DNA from: Agromyces lapidis
GTDB lineage: Bacteria > Actinomycetota > Actinomycetes > Actinomycetales > Microbacteriaceae
NCBI RefSeq assembly: GCF_009749405.1
Contig: NZ_WBIQ01000010.1
Coordinates: 124,001-188,000 of the forward strand
Direction: 5' to 3'
Length of the DNA: 64,000 nucleotides
In this document: positions 23,169 through 32,529 of the stretch, one piece after another
How positions within the stretch are numbered: the stretch's first letter is position 1
How the letters are laid out: each line of letters opens with the position of its first letter
Position numbers and translations under genes: made by a program
Notes under the pieces: generated by a model
What the model was told of the DNA's origin: nothing
Database searches by the model: none
What the model saw: only the letters and a program-made list of their open reading frames with translations

Positions 23169-25913
23169 TCACTCGCAGCTCACGGCGGCATCCGCCCAGT
23201 CCGCGCGGTCCCACCACTCGGCCTGGCCGGCGGGCGAGCCGGCCGCGTTCGGATCGACGACCAGTTCGAGCGTCTGCACGCCGGCGAGCTCGACGGCGAC
23301 CTCTGCCGAAAGGCCCTTGGTCATCGCGCCGCTGTCGTAGAGGAGCTCGCCGTCGCCGAGCACCCGGAAGATCACGTTGGGCGACGCACCGGCCTTGTTC
23401 ATGACGTCGTCGATGCCGACCACCGCCTCGAACGTCGTGCACCGCCCGCCGAGGTTGAAGCCGATCGTCGTCGGCGAGTTCACGCCGAGGCCCTTCGCGT
23501 ACTCGACACCCGCCAGGCGGATCGGCTTGCCGTCGCCGTACGCGGCCTCCCCGATCTCGGTGTCGCGCTCGATCGGGCCGTACGCCGTGTTCAGCGACAC
23601 CGAGGCGAACGGCAGCTCGGACAGGAAGTGGGTTCCCGCCGTCGGCGCCTCGGGCACATCGGGCACGGTCGCATCGTGCGCTGCGGCGGCGAGGCCCGCG
23701 AGGGCGACGATGTCGCCCTCGGGTTCCGTGAGGAACTCCGAGGTGTCGGTCGAGCCGGTGAACTCGGCCCCCACCGCGTACCAGTCGATCGCCGCCGGCG
23801 CCTTCCCGGTGTCGAAGGCGGTCTGGATGCTCGCGAAGAAGCGCTCCCACCGATCGGTGTAGTAGCCGCCGACGAGCCCCTGCCACTCGCGGTTCGCGTA
23901 GTCGTTGAGGCCGGCGTTCACCGCGCTGCGGTCGCCCCAGGTCGTCACGATCGATCGCGCGTCGAACTCCAGGCGATCGGCCTCGGCGTCGTCCGCGGCG
24001 GCGGCGCGCGCATCCGCGATCCACCGTCCGAGGAGCATCTGCGGCTGGGTCGCGGCGATGTCGTCGAGCAGCGCCATGTTCGCGAGCCACTCCTCGCTGA
24101 GCTGCGTGAACGCCTCGCGATCGCGCATGCCGTACGCCTGCTGCAGCTGGGGCAGGAGGATCCGCGAGGTGTTCGACGTCACCTGACGGGAGACGTCCAT
24201 CAGGTCGTAGCGGTAGCTCGGCACCTCGGCCGCAGCCGGAGCAGCGGCGAGCAGGTGGTCGAGCGCCTCGGCGAAGCGGTCGGGGTCGTACGAGAAGCTG
24301 CTCGGCGACCACTCCGCGGCGCGGCTCGCCGAGAGCGACGGCCGCGCGCCGTAGAGCCCGTCGTGGGCCTCGCTGTAGCCCTCGTTGTCGGGCAGCGTGT
24401 ACGCCGTCTCGGCGAGGATGCGCCATGCCGCCTTCAGCACCGGGTCGTCGATCCCGTAGCGACGCTCGGTCCAGGCGTCGAACCACGCGTTCACGTCGAC
24501 GGGGCCGTCGCGCCAGGCGAGCCCGGCGAAGAAGTCGATCGCGGCGGGGTTGTTGAGCCCGCCCTCGGGCAGGGCCGCGATGCCGTCGACGCGGCTGCCC
24601 TCGCGGTTCAGCCATTCGTCGAACAGTTCGTTCCACTTCGTGAGCTCGGCGCCCATCGTCGTGTGGCCGCCGAAGTTCCAGATCGTGCCGAATGCGTACG
24701 GCACCCCGCTCCACTTGGCCTCGAGGTCGCCGCGCTCCCAGCGGTCCGAGAGACCGTCCACGATGAACGTCGTCTCGGGATCCACCGCTGCGGCGACATC
24801 CTCGGGCGGGTTGTTCTGCCAGCCGAGCAGCACCCACGTGGCATCCGGATGCGCCGTCTGCAATGCCGTCTCGATCGCCCGCGTGGCCGCGGGCACATCG
24901 ACGGTGCCGCGACGGCCGCCCTCGTGCAGGACGTCCATCTTGTAGGCGTCGGAGGCGCCCAGCAGGCGTTCGGACTCCTCGTAGAAGGCGTCGGCGAGGT
25001 CGGTGAACACCGCCGAGTTCGGGTCGAGCCAGCCCGGCCGCTCGAAGCCGACCCAGCCGCCCTGGGGCTCGACCCGCGCGCCGGCGTTGCGCTCCGCGAA
25101 GTCGGTCGGCACGGTGCCGAAGTAGCCGGGGAGCACGGGGGTCATGTCGAGCTCACGCAGACGGTCGGCGATCTTCCGTCCGAGCTCGGCGCGCTCGGCG
25201 AGCAGTGCGTCGCTGGTGCCGGCGGGGTAGCTCGACATGTTCTGCAGCAGCCACCACGGCTGGTGACCGGGCAGCGGGATCCACGCGCGCGCCTCCTCGG
25301 CGGAGTAGCCGAACTGCGTGAGCACCTCGAAGTACACGGCCTCGGAGCCGACCGGCATGAAGACCTCGTTGAAGCCGAGCGCAGCGAGCTCGTCGATCTC
25401 GCGCTCCCACTGCTCCCAACTGCGGGAGGCGCCCGTGTAGCCGTCTTCGGTGTCATTGCCGTAGAAGCGGTGCGAGACGTTCGAGCTCGCCGTGATCGGC
25501 GAGCTCGGCAGCGGCAGCGCGGCGTCCTCGTCGAGGTTGCGCACGTTCCACGAGATCGACTGCCCGATCGTGCCGAGGTAGGCGTTGACCCCCGCGATAG
25601 CGGTGGCCGGGTCGGTCGCGGCCACGCGCACGTGGTTGCGCTTGGAGGTGACCTCGTACCGGTCGGCGCCGTCGGCGGGGTCGAGCTTCGCGAAGTCGAA
25701 ACCGTCTGCCGCGTCGCCGAGCAGGCGGTCGGCCGCGGAGCGGGCCGACTCGAGTCCGGGCGCCGTCTTGGGCGGCACGTCGAGTTTCGCGGTGCGATCG
25801 GGTGGCTCTGCGCTCGCGCCGACGGCGGAGCCGGTCACGAGCAGAAGGGACGTCGCGAGCGCCGCGAGCGGCGCGATCACCGCGCGTCGTCGGCTGGGCG
25901 TTGGGTGCATCAT
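23169..25913 (-). CDS. Secreted GH89 alpha-N-acetylglucosaminidase with NPCBM domain
   Basis: 914-residue exported enzyme of the NAGLU family, which removes terminal alpha-GlcNAc from mucin- or heparan-type glycans. A Sec signal peptide (RRRAVIAPLAALATSLLLVTGSAVGASA) is followed by the GH89 N-domain, the TIM barrel (VSHRFYGNDTEDGYTG, GFNEVFMPVGSEAVYF, MDVLHEGGRRG, LGWQNNPP, IWNFGGHT) and the C-terminal helical domain (about 500-740). Residues about 760-914 form an NPCBM-like carbohydrate-binding module (SVSLNTAYGPIERD, GVEYAKGLGVNSP). ATG at 25913 follows AAAGG. Divergent from a ROK regulator that probably controls it. Linkage specificity is from family knowledge. Confidence 0.9.
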   Translation of the reverse strand: MMHPTPSRRRAVIAPLAALATSLLLVTGSAVGASAEPPDRTAKLDVPPKTAPGLESARSAADRLLGDAADGFDFAKLDPADGADRYEVTSKRNHVRVAATDPATAIAGVNAYLGTIGQSISWNVRNLDEDAALPLPSSPITASSNVSHRFYGNDTEDGYTGASRSWEQWEREIDELAALGFNEVFMPVGSEAVYFEVLTQFGYSAEEARAWIPLPGHQPWWLLQNMSSYPAGTSDALLAERAELGRKIADRLRELDMTPVLPGYFGTVPTDFAERNAGARVEPQGGWVGFERPGWLDPNSAVFTDLADAFYEESERLLGASDAYKMDVLHEGGRRGTVDVPAATRAIETALQTAHPDATWVLLGWQNNPPEDVAAAVDPETTFIVDGLSDRWERGDLEAKWSGVPYAFGTIWNFGGHTTMGAELTKWNELFDEWLNREGSRVDGIAALPEGGLNNPAAIDFFAGLAWRDGPVDVNAWFDAWTERRYGIDDPVLKAAWRILAETAYTLPDNEGYSEAHDGLYGARPSLSASRAAEWSPSSFSYDPDRFAEALDHLLAAAPAAAEVPSYRYDLMDVSRQVTSNTSRILLPQLQQAYGMRDREAFTQLSEEWLANMALLDDIAATQPQMLLGRWIADARAAAADDAEADRLEFDARSIVTTWGDRSAVNAGLNDYANREWQGLVGGYYTDRWERFFASIQTAFDTGKAPAAIDWYAVGAEFTGSTDTSEFLTEPEGDIVALAGLAAAAHDATVPDVPEAPTAGTHFLSELPFASVSLNTAYGPIERDTEIGEAAYGDGKPIRLAGVEYAKGLGVNSPTTIGFNLGGRCTTFEAVVGIDDVMNKAGASPNVIFRVLGDGELLYDSGAMTKGLSAEVAVELAGVQTLELVVDPNAAGSPAGQAEWWDRADWADAAVSCE

Positions 25914-25983
25914 CGGGCCTTTCGCCAGGGAGGAGTGCGCGCGGTCCGCGCGGTCACGACCGACCCAACCAGAGCCCCGACCA

Positions 25984-26019
25984 TTACGCAAGGTCTTAAC
26001 GTAAAGTCTCGGCTAAAGT
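25984..26019. promoter_or_regulatory. Operator-like region between GH89 and ROK genes
   Basis: Contains the dyad TTACG-N11-CGTAA (25984-26004) and two direct TAAAGT repeats (26002-26007 and 26014-26019). This AT-rich patch is the centre of the 126-bp divergent region, so it likely holds promoters for both genes and a site for the ROK protein. Exact -35/-10 assignment is uncertain. Confidence 0.45.
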
Positions 26020-26039
26020 AATCTCGGAACGGAGCCCGA

Positions 26040-27266
26040 ATGAACGACCCGATCGTCGGCACCGCACGGCTGAAGCGCTACAACACCGCGCGCGTGCTCG
26101 ATGAACTGCGCACCGGCGCCGTTCCGCAGCGCATCGTCGAGGTCGCCGAGCACACGGGACTGACCCGCTCGACGGTCGCCACGATCGTGGAGGAGCTCGA
26201 AGCCGACGGCTGGCTGCAGCGCCACGACCCCGCGGGATCGCTCGGGCGGCCGGCCGCCCGCTTCTCGGTCACGCCCGGCCGGTTCCACGTGGTCGGGGTC
26301 GACATCGGCCTGCACCGGGTCGTCGCCGAGGTGGCGGATGCCTCGGGCGCGGTCCTCTCCTCGGCGGATGCGCAGCACGAGCTGCACGACGGGCGGGCGC
26401 TGCTCCAGCTCGTGGGAGCGACGATCGACCGCGCGCTCGGCGGCGCCGGGTTGACCCGCCCCGAGGTCGCGGCGCTCTCCATCGCGAGCGTCGGCATGAT
26501 CGATCACGCCGAGGGTCGCGTCCGGGTCATCCGCGGCATCGACGCCTGGTCCGACCTCGACCTGACCCGCGAGCTCGGCCGCGGCTTCGCCTGCCCGGCC
26601 GAGCTCGACAACGACGCCAACCTCGCGGCCCTCGCGATGTCGCGGCTCGACGACTGCCCGCCCTCCTTCCTCACGGTGCAGTGGGGCGAACGGCTCGGCG
26701 CCGGACTGGTGCTCGACGGGCGCCTGTACCGCGGGCCGCTCGGCGCCGCGGGCGAGATCGGGGCGCTGCGGGTGGTCGACCCCTGGAGCGGCGAACCGGC
26801 CGCGCTCGAGGCGGTCGTCGGGGCCGAGCGGATCGACGAGGTCGCCCGCCTCGTGGCCGCGCGCGATCCGTTCACCCGGCTCGCCTCGGTGCTCGGCGCC
26901 GAGGCGGCGACCGCCCAGGTGTTCGAGCGGGCCAACGACGGCGAACGCGCGGCGATCGAGATCGTCGATCTGCTCGCCGACGTCGCGGCGCGCGCCCTCG
27001 CACCGATCCTGCTCGCCCTCGACCTGCATCGCATGTACATCACCGGGGGCATCGCCCGCGGGGGCGAGGTGCTCACCGCCGCGCTCGAACGCCGCCTCGC
27101 GGTCGGCGGCGCCGCCCCGGTCGAGGTGCGCCTCTCGCCGTTCACCGAGAACACGGTCGTGCGGGGAGCGATCACCGCGGCGCTGCAGTCCGCCTGGGAC
27201 ACCGCCCTCGACGGCGGCCTCGACCGCCGAGATCGCGCCGCGGAACCGCGCCGGGCCGCCCGCTGA
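26040..27266 (+). CDS. ROK-family transcriptional regulator
   Basis: 408-residue NagC/XylR-type repressor. A winged HTH occupies residues about 15-70 (RVLDELRTGAVPQRIVEVAEHTGLTRSTVATIVEELEADGWLQ, i.e. the recognition region), followed by the ROK ATPase-like fold (VVGVDIGLHRVVAEV, LDNDANLAALAM, GAGLVLDGRLYRGPLGAAGEIG). The CxCGxxGC zinc cluster found in most ROK proteins is missing: the segment reads ALRVVDPWSGEPAALEAVVG. So it is probably a pure, zinc-independent sugar-sensing regulator without kinase activity. ATG at 26040 follows CGGAG. Divergent from GH89, whose product (GlcNAc) is the likely signal. Confidence 0.88.
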   Translation: MNDPIVGTARLKRYNTARVLDELRTGAVPQRIVEVAEHTGLTRSTVATIVEELEADGWLQRHDPAGSLGRPAARFSVTPGRFHVVGVDIGLHRVVAEVADASGAVLSSADAQHELHDGRALLQLVGATIDRALGGAGLTRPEVAALSIASVGMIDHAEGRVRVIRGIDAWSDLDLTRELGRGFACPAELDNDANLAALAMSRLDDCPPSFLTVQWGERLGAGLVLDGRLYRGPLGAAGEIGALRVVDPWSGEPAALEAVVGAERIDEVARLVAARDPFTRLASVLGAEAATAQVFERANDGERAAIEIVDLLADVAARALAPILLALDLHRMYITGGIARGGEVLTAALERRLAVGGAAPVEVRLSPFTENTVVRGAITAALQSAWDTALDGGLDRRDRAAEPRRAAR

Positions 27267-27281
27267 CGAGTTCGCCGTGCG

Positions 27282-27358
27282 CGGCGTCAGCCGGTGGCAG
27301 CCGCGTCGGCCCGCGTCGGCCGGCGTCAGCCGGTGGCAGCCGCGTCAGCCCGCGTCGG
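27282..27358. repeat. 39-bp tandem duplication at the end of the Pro/Arg-rich membrane protein gene
   Basis: Two near-identical copies start at 27282 and 27321 (CGGCGTCAGCCGGTGGCAGC...). The second copy includes the stop codon (27345-27347) of the minus-strand gene. They fill the gap between the convergent ROK and membrane protein genes; no separate terminator is evident there. Confidence 0.75.
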
Positions 27359-28340
27359 AGCCGGCCCGGCGGGGCTCGCCGCGGGCCGCCCGCCCGACCT
27401 CGATCACGACGAGGGCGACGAGCGCGGCGACCGCGGCCGACGCCAGCGGCCCGATCAGCATCTGGGCGACCTGGCCGAGCGCCATCGTGTTCAGCTTCGC
27501 CTGCTGATCGTCGGAGACGTTCCCCTCGGGCGTGAACTGCAGGCCCGAGCCGGCCGCGTTGCCCTCGGCCGAGAGCGCGACCGCCCAGGCGATCAGCACG
27601 ACGGCGGCCGCCACGATCGCGGCCAGCGCCCACCACGCGGGGCCGCGCCGGAATCGCGGGGCACCCGCCGCGTCGGCGGACCGCGTGCCGTCGTGGAGGT
27701 TCGCGGCCACGCCCGTCACCACGACCGCGCCGACCGCGCCGCCCATGAGCAGCGCCGGCGCGAGCGCCCAGCCGAGCACGCGCAGGTTCTCGGCGGACTG
27801 GTCGACGATGCCGCTGTAGTAGCTGAACTCCGAGTTCACGCTCCACGCCAGCCAGAGGCCGAGCAGCATCGCTCCCCCGGTCACGGCCCACCCGGCGAGC
27901 AGCAAGCTGCGCACGCGTGCGGCGTCCGCACGGCGATCGGGCTCAGGGTTCCGGAGCGGTTCCGAGTACGGGCGCGGGCGCGGCCCGACCGTCGGTTCGG
28001 AGTCCGGCCGGCCTGTCGGATGCGGCCGGACAGTCGGATCCGGGCGGCCTGTCGGGTCCGGGCGCGCAGCGGTCGGACCCGGGCGCGCCGTCGGCTCGTC
28101 CGGCGCCGACGACTCGGGCTCGGGGGCCGTGCGCGGGGCATCGGCCACCCGGCCGCCGACCGCCGCTCGGGACGCCAGCGGCTCGGGCGCGCCGGCCGTG
28201 CCGTGCCCGGCTTCTCCCTCGGTTCGGTCGACCTGCCTGGCGATCGACGGCGTCGCGGCCCCGCCGTCGCGCGACGCGTCGTAGCCGCGCTGGAACCGCG
28301 GGTCGTACCTCGGGTCCACGCCCCGATCGCCGTCGGCCAT
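27345..28340 (-). CDS. Hypothetical membrane protein with Pro/Arg repeats
   Basis: 331 residues. The first 145 are disordered and end in a degenerate RPxPT repeat (RPGPTAARPDPTGRPDPTV, then RPHPTGRPDSEP). The rest has four hydrophobic helices (about 150-170, 190-215, 240-262, 295-318) with the loop SVNSEFSYYSGIVDQSAENLR between the first two. No catalytic motif. ATG at 28340 follows AGGAGG at ideal spacing. It lies 32 bp downstream of pheA on the same strand, perhaps in one operon. Unknown function; the basic Pro-rich N-terminus is presumably cytoplasmic. Confidence 0.75.
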   Translation of the reverse strand: MADGDRGVDPRYDPRFQRGYDASRDGGAATPSIARQVDRTEGEAGHGTAGAPEPLASRAAVGGRVADAPRTAPEPESSAPDEPTARPGPTAARPDPTGRPDPTVRPHPTGRPDSEPTVGPRPRPYSEPLRNPEPDRRADAARVRSLLLAGWAVTGGAMLLGLWLAWSVNSEFSYYSGIVDQSAENLRVLGWALAPALLMGGAVGAVVVTGVAANLHDGTRSADAAGAPRFRRGPAWWALAAIVAAAVVLIAWAVALSAEGNAAGSGLQFTPEGNVSDDQQAKLNTMALGQVAQMLIGPLASAAVAALVALVVIEVGRAARGEPRRAGSDAG

Positions 28341-28372
28341 CGTCGACCTCCTCGCTCGCGACGGGTCGCCGG

Positions 28373-29335
28373 TCAGGCGCCGTCGGGTTCGCCGCTCAAG
28401 ATGCCGCGCAACCAGTCGCGGGCCTCGATGAAGATCTCGTCATCGTACTTCGAGTGGTAGGCGACCTCCTGCTCGTCGGCGCGCGGATACGAGCCGAGGA
28501 AGATCACCTTCGGGCTCGTGCGGCGCAGGCCCAGCAGGGCGTCGGCGACGCGTTCGTCGGCCGCGTGCCCGTCGAGGTCGACGACGAAGCGGTACCGTCC
28601 GAGGGCGTCGCCGATCGGTCGCGACTGGATGAGCGAGAGGTTCACGCCCCGGGTCGAGAACTGCTCCAGCATCGCGAGCAGCGCACCCGGCTCGTCGTCG
28701 GGCAGCTCGACGATGAGGCTCGTCTTGTCGGCGCCGGTCGGCTCGGGCAGCACCCGCGAGCGGCTGACCAGCACGAAGCGGGTCACCGCGTTCGGATTGT
28801 CGCCGAGGTCGCGCGCGAGCACCTCGACGTCGAGGTGCTCGGTGATGCCGGGCGGCGCGACGGCCGCGTCGGCCTGCGAGTCCTCGAAGAGGGATGCCGC
28901 GGCCGCGACGTTGCTCGTCGCCGGGATGTGCCCGTGGTCGGGCAGCTCGCGCTCGAGCCAGCCCCGCGACTGGGCGTAGGCGACGGGGTGCGCGTTGACG
29001 ACCTTCACCTCCGCGAGCGTCGTTCCGTGTCGCGCGACCAGCACGAAGTTCACGGGCACGAGGTACTCGCCGACGATGCGAAGACCCGGCACCGTCGCGA
29101 GCGCATCCTGCGTGGCGCTCACTCCGCCGTCGATCGAGTTCTCGATCGCGATCATCGCCGCCGTCGACCGGCCGCTCACGACGTCGGCCAGCGCCTCGCC
29201 GACGTTGTTCACCGAACGCCAGTGCTTGCCCGCGGCCTCGGGCACCTGCTTCAGGGCCGCTTCGGTGAAGGTGCCGGCCGGACCGAGGTACGAGTACGTC
29301 TCGTCGGGGGGTGTCGGCGTGGCATCCGTGGTCAT
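28373..29335 (-). CDS. pheA: Prephenate dehydratase
   Basis: 320-residue monofunctional prephenate dehydratase, converting prephenate to phenylpyruvate for phenylalanine synthesis. Periplasmic-binding-like catalytic lobes show YLGPAGTFTEAAL, AMIAIENSIDGGV and the TRF catalytic motif in NAVTRFVLV. A C-terminal ACT domain (about 205-290; DDEPGALLAMLEQFSTRGVNLSLIQSRP) senses phenylalanine; its ESRP motif reads QSRP. ATG at 29335 is preceded by TAGGCT 6 nt upstream, so leaderless. Divergent from the DUF445 gene (48 bp). Confidence 0.95.
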   Translation of the reverse strand: MTTDATPTPPDETYSYLGPAGTFTEAALKQVPEAAGKHWRSVNNVGEALADVVSGRSTAAMIAIENSIDGGVSATQDALATVPGLRIVGEYLVPVNFVLVARHGTTLAEVKVVNAHPVAYAQSRGWLERELPDHGHIPATSNVAAAASLFEDSQADAAVAPPGITEHLDVEVLARDLGDNPNAVTRFVLVSRSRVLPEPTGADKTSLIVELPDDEPGALLAMLEQFSTRGVNLSLIQSRPIGDALGRYRFVVDLDGHAADERVADALLGLRRTSPKVIFLGSYPRADEQEVAYHSKYDDEIFIEARDWLRGILSGEPDGA

Positions 29336-29383
29336 GCGCCAAGCCTAACGAGCACCGCGTGAGGCGCCTGAAATACTGCGGAG

Positions 29384-30670
29384 GTGGACGCGGTGACGAC
29401 GAAGACCGTGCCGCCCGTGCCGAGCGACGCGGAGCGGCTCGCCGCGCTGCGCCGCATGAAGCGCGTCGCCACGAGCCTGCTCCTCGTCGCCGCGGCGGTG
29501 TTCGCCGTGTCGTTCGCGCTGCAGGACGACATCGCGTGGCTCGGCTACGTGCGCGCCGCCGCCGAGGGCGCGATGGTCGGCGCGATCGCCGACTGGTTCG
29601 CGGTGACGGCGCTCTTCCGGCACCCGCTCGGCATCCCCATCCCCCACACCGCGATCATCCCGAAGCGCAAGGACGAGATCGGGGCGAGCCTCGGCGCGTT
29701 CGTCGAGCACGAGTTCCTCTCCGACGAGGTCGTGCTCGGCAAGCTCCGCTCGATCGGCATCTCACGACGGGTCGGCGGATGGCTCGCCCAGCCCGCGAAC
29801 GCCGAGCGGGTCACCGCCGAGGCTGCGGTCGCGGCCCGTGGCATCCTCACCCTGCTCGGCGACGACGACGTCGAGGACGTCATCGAGCGGCTCGCCCGCC
29901 GCCATCTCTTCGAACCCGAGTGGGGGCCGGCGATCGGCCGGATCGGTGCGAGCCTCGTCGCCGCCGACCAGCAGCGCGCCGCCGTCGACGCCGTGCTCGA
30001 GAAGGCCGAGTCGTGGCTGGCCGCGCATCCCGAGGCGTTCGGGCGAATGGTCTCCGAGCGGCTGCCGCGGTGGATGCCCGGGTTCGTCGACCGCCTCGTC
30101 GACGACCGCGCCCACCGCGAGGTGCTCGCCTTCGTGCGTGCGGTGCGCGCCGACGACGCGCACCCCCTGCGACTCGCGGTCGACCGCTACCTCGCCGAAC
30201 TCGCGGGCGACCTGCAGCACGACCCCGAGATGATCGCCCGGGTCGAGCGGCTCAAGGCCGAGCTGCTCGCGAGCCCGCGCGTGCGCGAGTTCGCGGGCGA
30301 GGCGTGGAGCGCGGTGAAATCGACGCTCGAGGAGGGGCTCGCCGACCCGGCGAGCGAGCTGCGGATCGCGCTGCGCGACGCCGTCGTCGAGGTCGGCACG
30401 CGCCTCGCGACCGACGCGGCACTCGCAGCGAAGGTCGATGCCTGGCTGACGGAGGCCGCGGCCTACGTCGTGCGCAACTACCGGCACGAGATCGCGGGCG
30501 TCATCACCGAGACCGTCGAACGATGGGACCCGCGGGAGACGACCGAGAAGCTCGAGCTGCAGGTCGGTCGCGACCTGCAGTTCATCCGCATCAACGGCAC
30601 CGTGGTGGGCGCCCTCGCCGGTCTCGCGATCTACTCGATCGCGACCGCGCTGCACGCGCTCGCGGGTTGA
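29384..30670 (+). CDS. DUF445-family membrane-associated protein
   Basis: 428-residue DUF445 protein of unknown biochemical function. A basic N-terminus is followed by a hydrophobic helix (about 27-45), the family signature VRAAAEGAMVGAIADWFAVTALFRHPLGIPIPHTAIIPKRKDEIG split over residues 53-100, and a second hydrophobic helix at the very C-terminus (GALAGLAIYSIATALHALAG). The long middle is amphipathic and helical. GTG at 29384 has AATACT 6 nt upstream; a GTG three codons later is possible. The last codons and stop lie within a 20-bp tandem repeat. Confidence 0.88.
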   Translation: MDAVTTKTVPPVPSDAERLAALRRMKRVATSLLLVAAAVFAVSFALQDDIAWLGYVRAAAEGAMVGAIADWFAVTALFRHPLGIPIPHTAIIPKRKDEIGASLGAFVEHEFLSDEVVLGKLRSIGISRRVGGWLAQPANAERVTAEAAVAARGILTLLGDDDVEDVIERLARRHLFEPEWGPAIGRIGASLVAADQQRAAVDAVLEKAESWLAAHPEAFGRMVSERLPRWMPGFVDRLVDDRAHREVLAFVRAVRADDAHPLRLAVDRYLAELAGDLQHDPEMIARVERLKAELLASPRVREFAGEAWSAVKSTLEEGLADPASELRIALRDAVVEVGTRLATDAALAAKVDAWLTEAAAYVVRNYRHEIAGVITETVERWDPRETTEKLELQVGRDLQFIRINGTVVGALAGLAIYSIATALHALAG

Positions 30671-30715
30671 GGCGGGCGCTCGCAGGGTGAGCCGGGCGCT
30701 CGCGGGTTGAGGCGG
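30656..30715. repeat. 20-bp tandem repeat x3 carrying stop codons
   Basis: Copies at 30656, 30676 and 30696 (GCGCTCGCGGGTTGAGGCGG; the middle copy has three changes). The first copy encodes the last residues and TGA stop of the DUF445 protein; the others follow in non-coding DNA up to 27 bp before pgm. Confidence 0.85.
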
Positions 30716-30741
30716 GCTCCGCCCCGCGCCAGACTGATCGC

Positions 30742-32370
30742 ATGCACGAGCGAGCAGGCACCCCGGCGACCGAATCCGACCTCATCGACGTGGAGGCCCT
30801 CGTCAGGGCCTACTACGAGCTGAAGCCGGATGCCTCGGTGCCCGGGCAGCGCGTCGTGTTCGGCACCTCGGGGCACCGCGGGTCATCCCTCACCACGAGC
30901 TTCAACGAGCACCACATCCTCGCGACGACGCAGGCGATCGTCGAGTACCGCGCCGCGCAGGGCATCACCGGCCCGCTCTTCATCGGCGCCGACACCCATG
31001 CGCTGAGCGCCCCCGCGCAGACCACCGCGCTCGACGTGCTCGTCGGCAACCAGGTGCGCGTGCTCGTCGACGAGTACGACGACTACGTGCCGACCCCGGC
31101 GCTCTCGCACGCGATCCTGACGTGGAACAACGACCCCGCCAAGCGCGCCGAGGGCGAGGCCGACGGCATCGTCATCACGCCGTCGCACAACCCGCCGCAG
31201 GACGGCGGCTTCAAGTACAACCCGCCGCACGGCGGCCCGGCCGACAGCGACGCGACCTCGTGGATCGCCGCCAGGGCGAACGAGCTCATCGAAGGCGGGC
31301 TGCGCGGCGTGCTGCAGGCCGAGCCGAGCGCGGTCGAGACCTACGACTTCCGCGGCGCATACGTGGCCGACCTCGCGAACGTGATCGACTTCGAGGCGAT
31401 CCGTCGCTCGGGCATCCGTATCGGCGCCGACCCGCTCGGCGGCGCATCCGTCTCGTACTGGGGCGCCATCCGCGACGCCTACGGACTCGACCTCACCGTC
31501 GTCAACGAGCGGGTCGACCCGCGCTGGGCGTTCATGACGCTCGACTGGGACGGCAAGATCCGCATGGATCCGTCGAGCCGCAACGCGATGGCCTCGGTCG
31601 TCGCGCAGGCGGGGTCGTACGACATCCTGACCGGCAACGACGCCGACGCCGACCGGCACGGCATCGTCACCCCCGACGGCGGCCTCATGAACCCGAACCA
31701 CTACCTCGCCGTCGCGATCGAGTTCCTGTTCAGCCACCGCGACGGCTGGCGGCCCGACGCCGCGATCGGCAAGACGCTCGTCTCGTCGTCGATGATCGAC
31801 CGGGTCGCGGCCTCGCTCGGCCGCCGCCTCTGGGAGGTGCCGGTCGGCTTCAAGTGGTTCGTGCCGGGGCTCGTCGACGGCTCGGTCGGCTTCGGCGGCG
31901 AAGAGAGCGCGGGCGCGTCGTTCCTGCGCTTCGACGGCACCGTGTGGACGACCGACAAGGACGGCATCCTGCTCTGCCTGCTCGCGGCCGAGATCCGTGC
32001 GGTCACCGGCAAGTCGCCGTCGGAGCTCTACGCGGAGCTCGTCGAGCGGTTCGGCGACCCCGCCTACGAGCGGGTGGATGCCCCGGCGAACGCCGCGCAG
32101 AAGGCCGCCCTCGGCAGGCTCGACGGCGATTCCATCGCGGCGACGGAGCTCGCCGGCGCCCCGATCACGGCGAAGCTCTCGCACGCGCCGGGCAACGGCG
32201 CCGCGATCGGCGGGGTGAAGGTCGAGACGGCCGACGCGTGGTTCGCGGCGCGGCCGAGCGGCACTGAAGACGTCTACAAGATCTACGCGGAGTCGTTCCG
32301 CGGTGCCGACCACCTCGCCGAGGTGCAGGCCGAGGCGAAGCGCATCGTCGACGCCGCGCTGGGCAGCTGA
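30742..32370 (+). CDS. pgm: Phosphoglucomutase (alpha-D-glucose phosphate-specific)
   Basis: 542-residue alpha-D-phosphohexomutase interconverting glucose 1- and 6-phosphate. The phosphoserine is Ser148 in [16 protein letters not shown]; the metal loop is [10 protein letters not shown]; sugar specificity loop GGEESAGAS; phosphate-binding loop [15 protein letters not shown] at the C-terminus. Length matches the family. ATG at 30742 has CAGACT 6 nt upstream (leaderless candidate). It links glucosides imported by the operons at 177-4564 and 37855-43939 to glycolysis and glycogen metabolism. Monocistronic, ending before a two-level hairpin. Confidence 0.96.
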   Translation: MHERAGTPATESDLIDVEALVRAYYELKPDASVPGQRVVFGTSGHRGSSLTTSFNEHHILATTQAIVEYRAAQGITGPLFIGADTHALSAPAQTTALDVLVGNQVRVLVDEYDDYVPTPALSHAILTWNNDPAKRAEGEADGIVITPSHNPPQDGGFKYNPPHGGPADSDATSWIAARANELIEGGLRGVLQAEPSAVETYDFRGAYVADLANVIDFEAIRRSGIRIGADPLGGASVSYWGAIRDAYGLDLTVVNERVDPRWAFMTLDWDGKIRMDPSSRNAMASVVAQAGSYDILTGNDADADRHGIVTPDGGLMNPNHYLAVAIEFLFSHRDGWRPDAAIGKTLVSSSMIDRVAASLGRRLWEVPVGFKWFVPGLVDGSVGFGGEESAGASFLRFDGTVWTTDKDGILLCLLAAEIRAVTGKSPSELYAELVERFGDPAYERVDAPANAAQKAALGRLDGDSIAATELAGAPITAKLSHAPGNGAAIGGVKVETADAWFAARPSGTEDVYKIYAESFRGADHLAEVQAEAKRIVDAALGS

Positions 32371-32406
32371 GACCCCACCGCCCGCCGCGGTAGCGCTGCC
32401 GCCACT

Positions 32407-32446
32407 GCGCTGCTGCGCTGCTGCGCTGCTGCGCTGCTGCGCTGCT
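32407..32446. repeat. Microsatellite: 8-mer GCGCTGCT x5
   Basis: Five perfect consecutive copies downstream of pgm, immediately before the terminator hairpin. The tract is expected to be slippage-prone. Confidence 0.9.
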
Positions 32447-32447
32447 G

Positions 32448-32507
32448 GTGCAGGAAAATGGGCGCTATCCCTGTCTGACAGCCGGGCTCAGCGCACTTTT
32501 CCTGCAC
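32448..32507. terminator. Two-level bidirectional terminator between pgm and amidase gene
   Basis: Outer stem GTGCAGGAAAA (32448-32458) / TTTTCCTGCAC (32497-32507), then GCGCT (32462-32466) / AGCGC (32490-32494), with an inner palindrome CTGTCTGACAG (32471-32481). The AAAA/TTTT ends provide U-rich 3' ends on both strands, suiting the convergent genes on either side. Confidence 0.85.
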
Positions 32508-32529
32508 AAGCAGGCTGGCTGCTCGGGCC

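Noticed and set aside
32407-32446. 8-mer repeats as a regulatory iteron array or CRISPR
   Set aside because: Unit is too short and perfectly contiguous; better described as a microsatellite.
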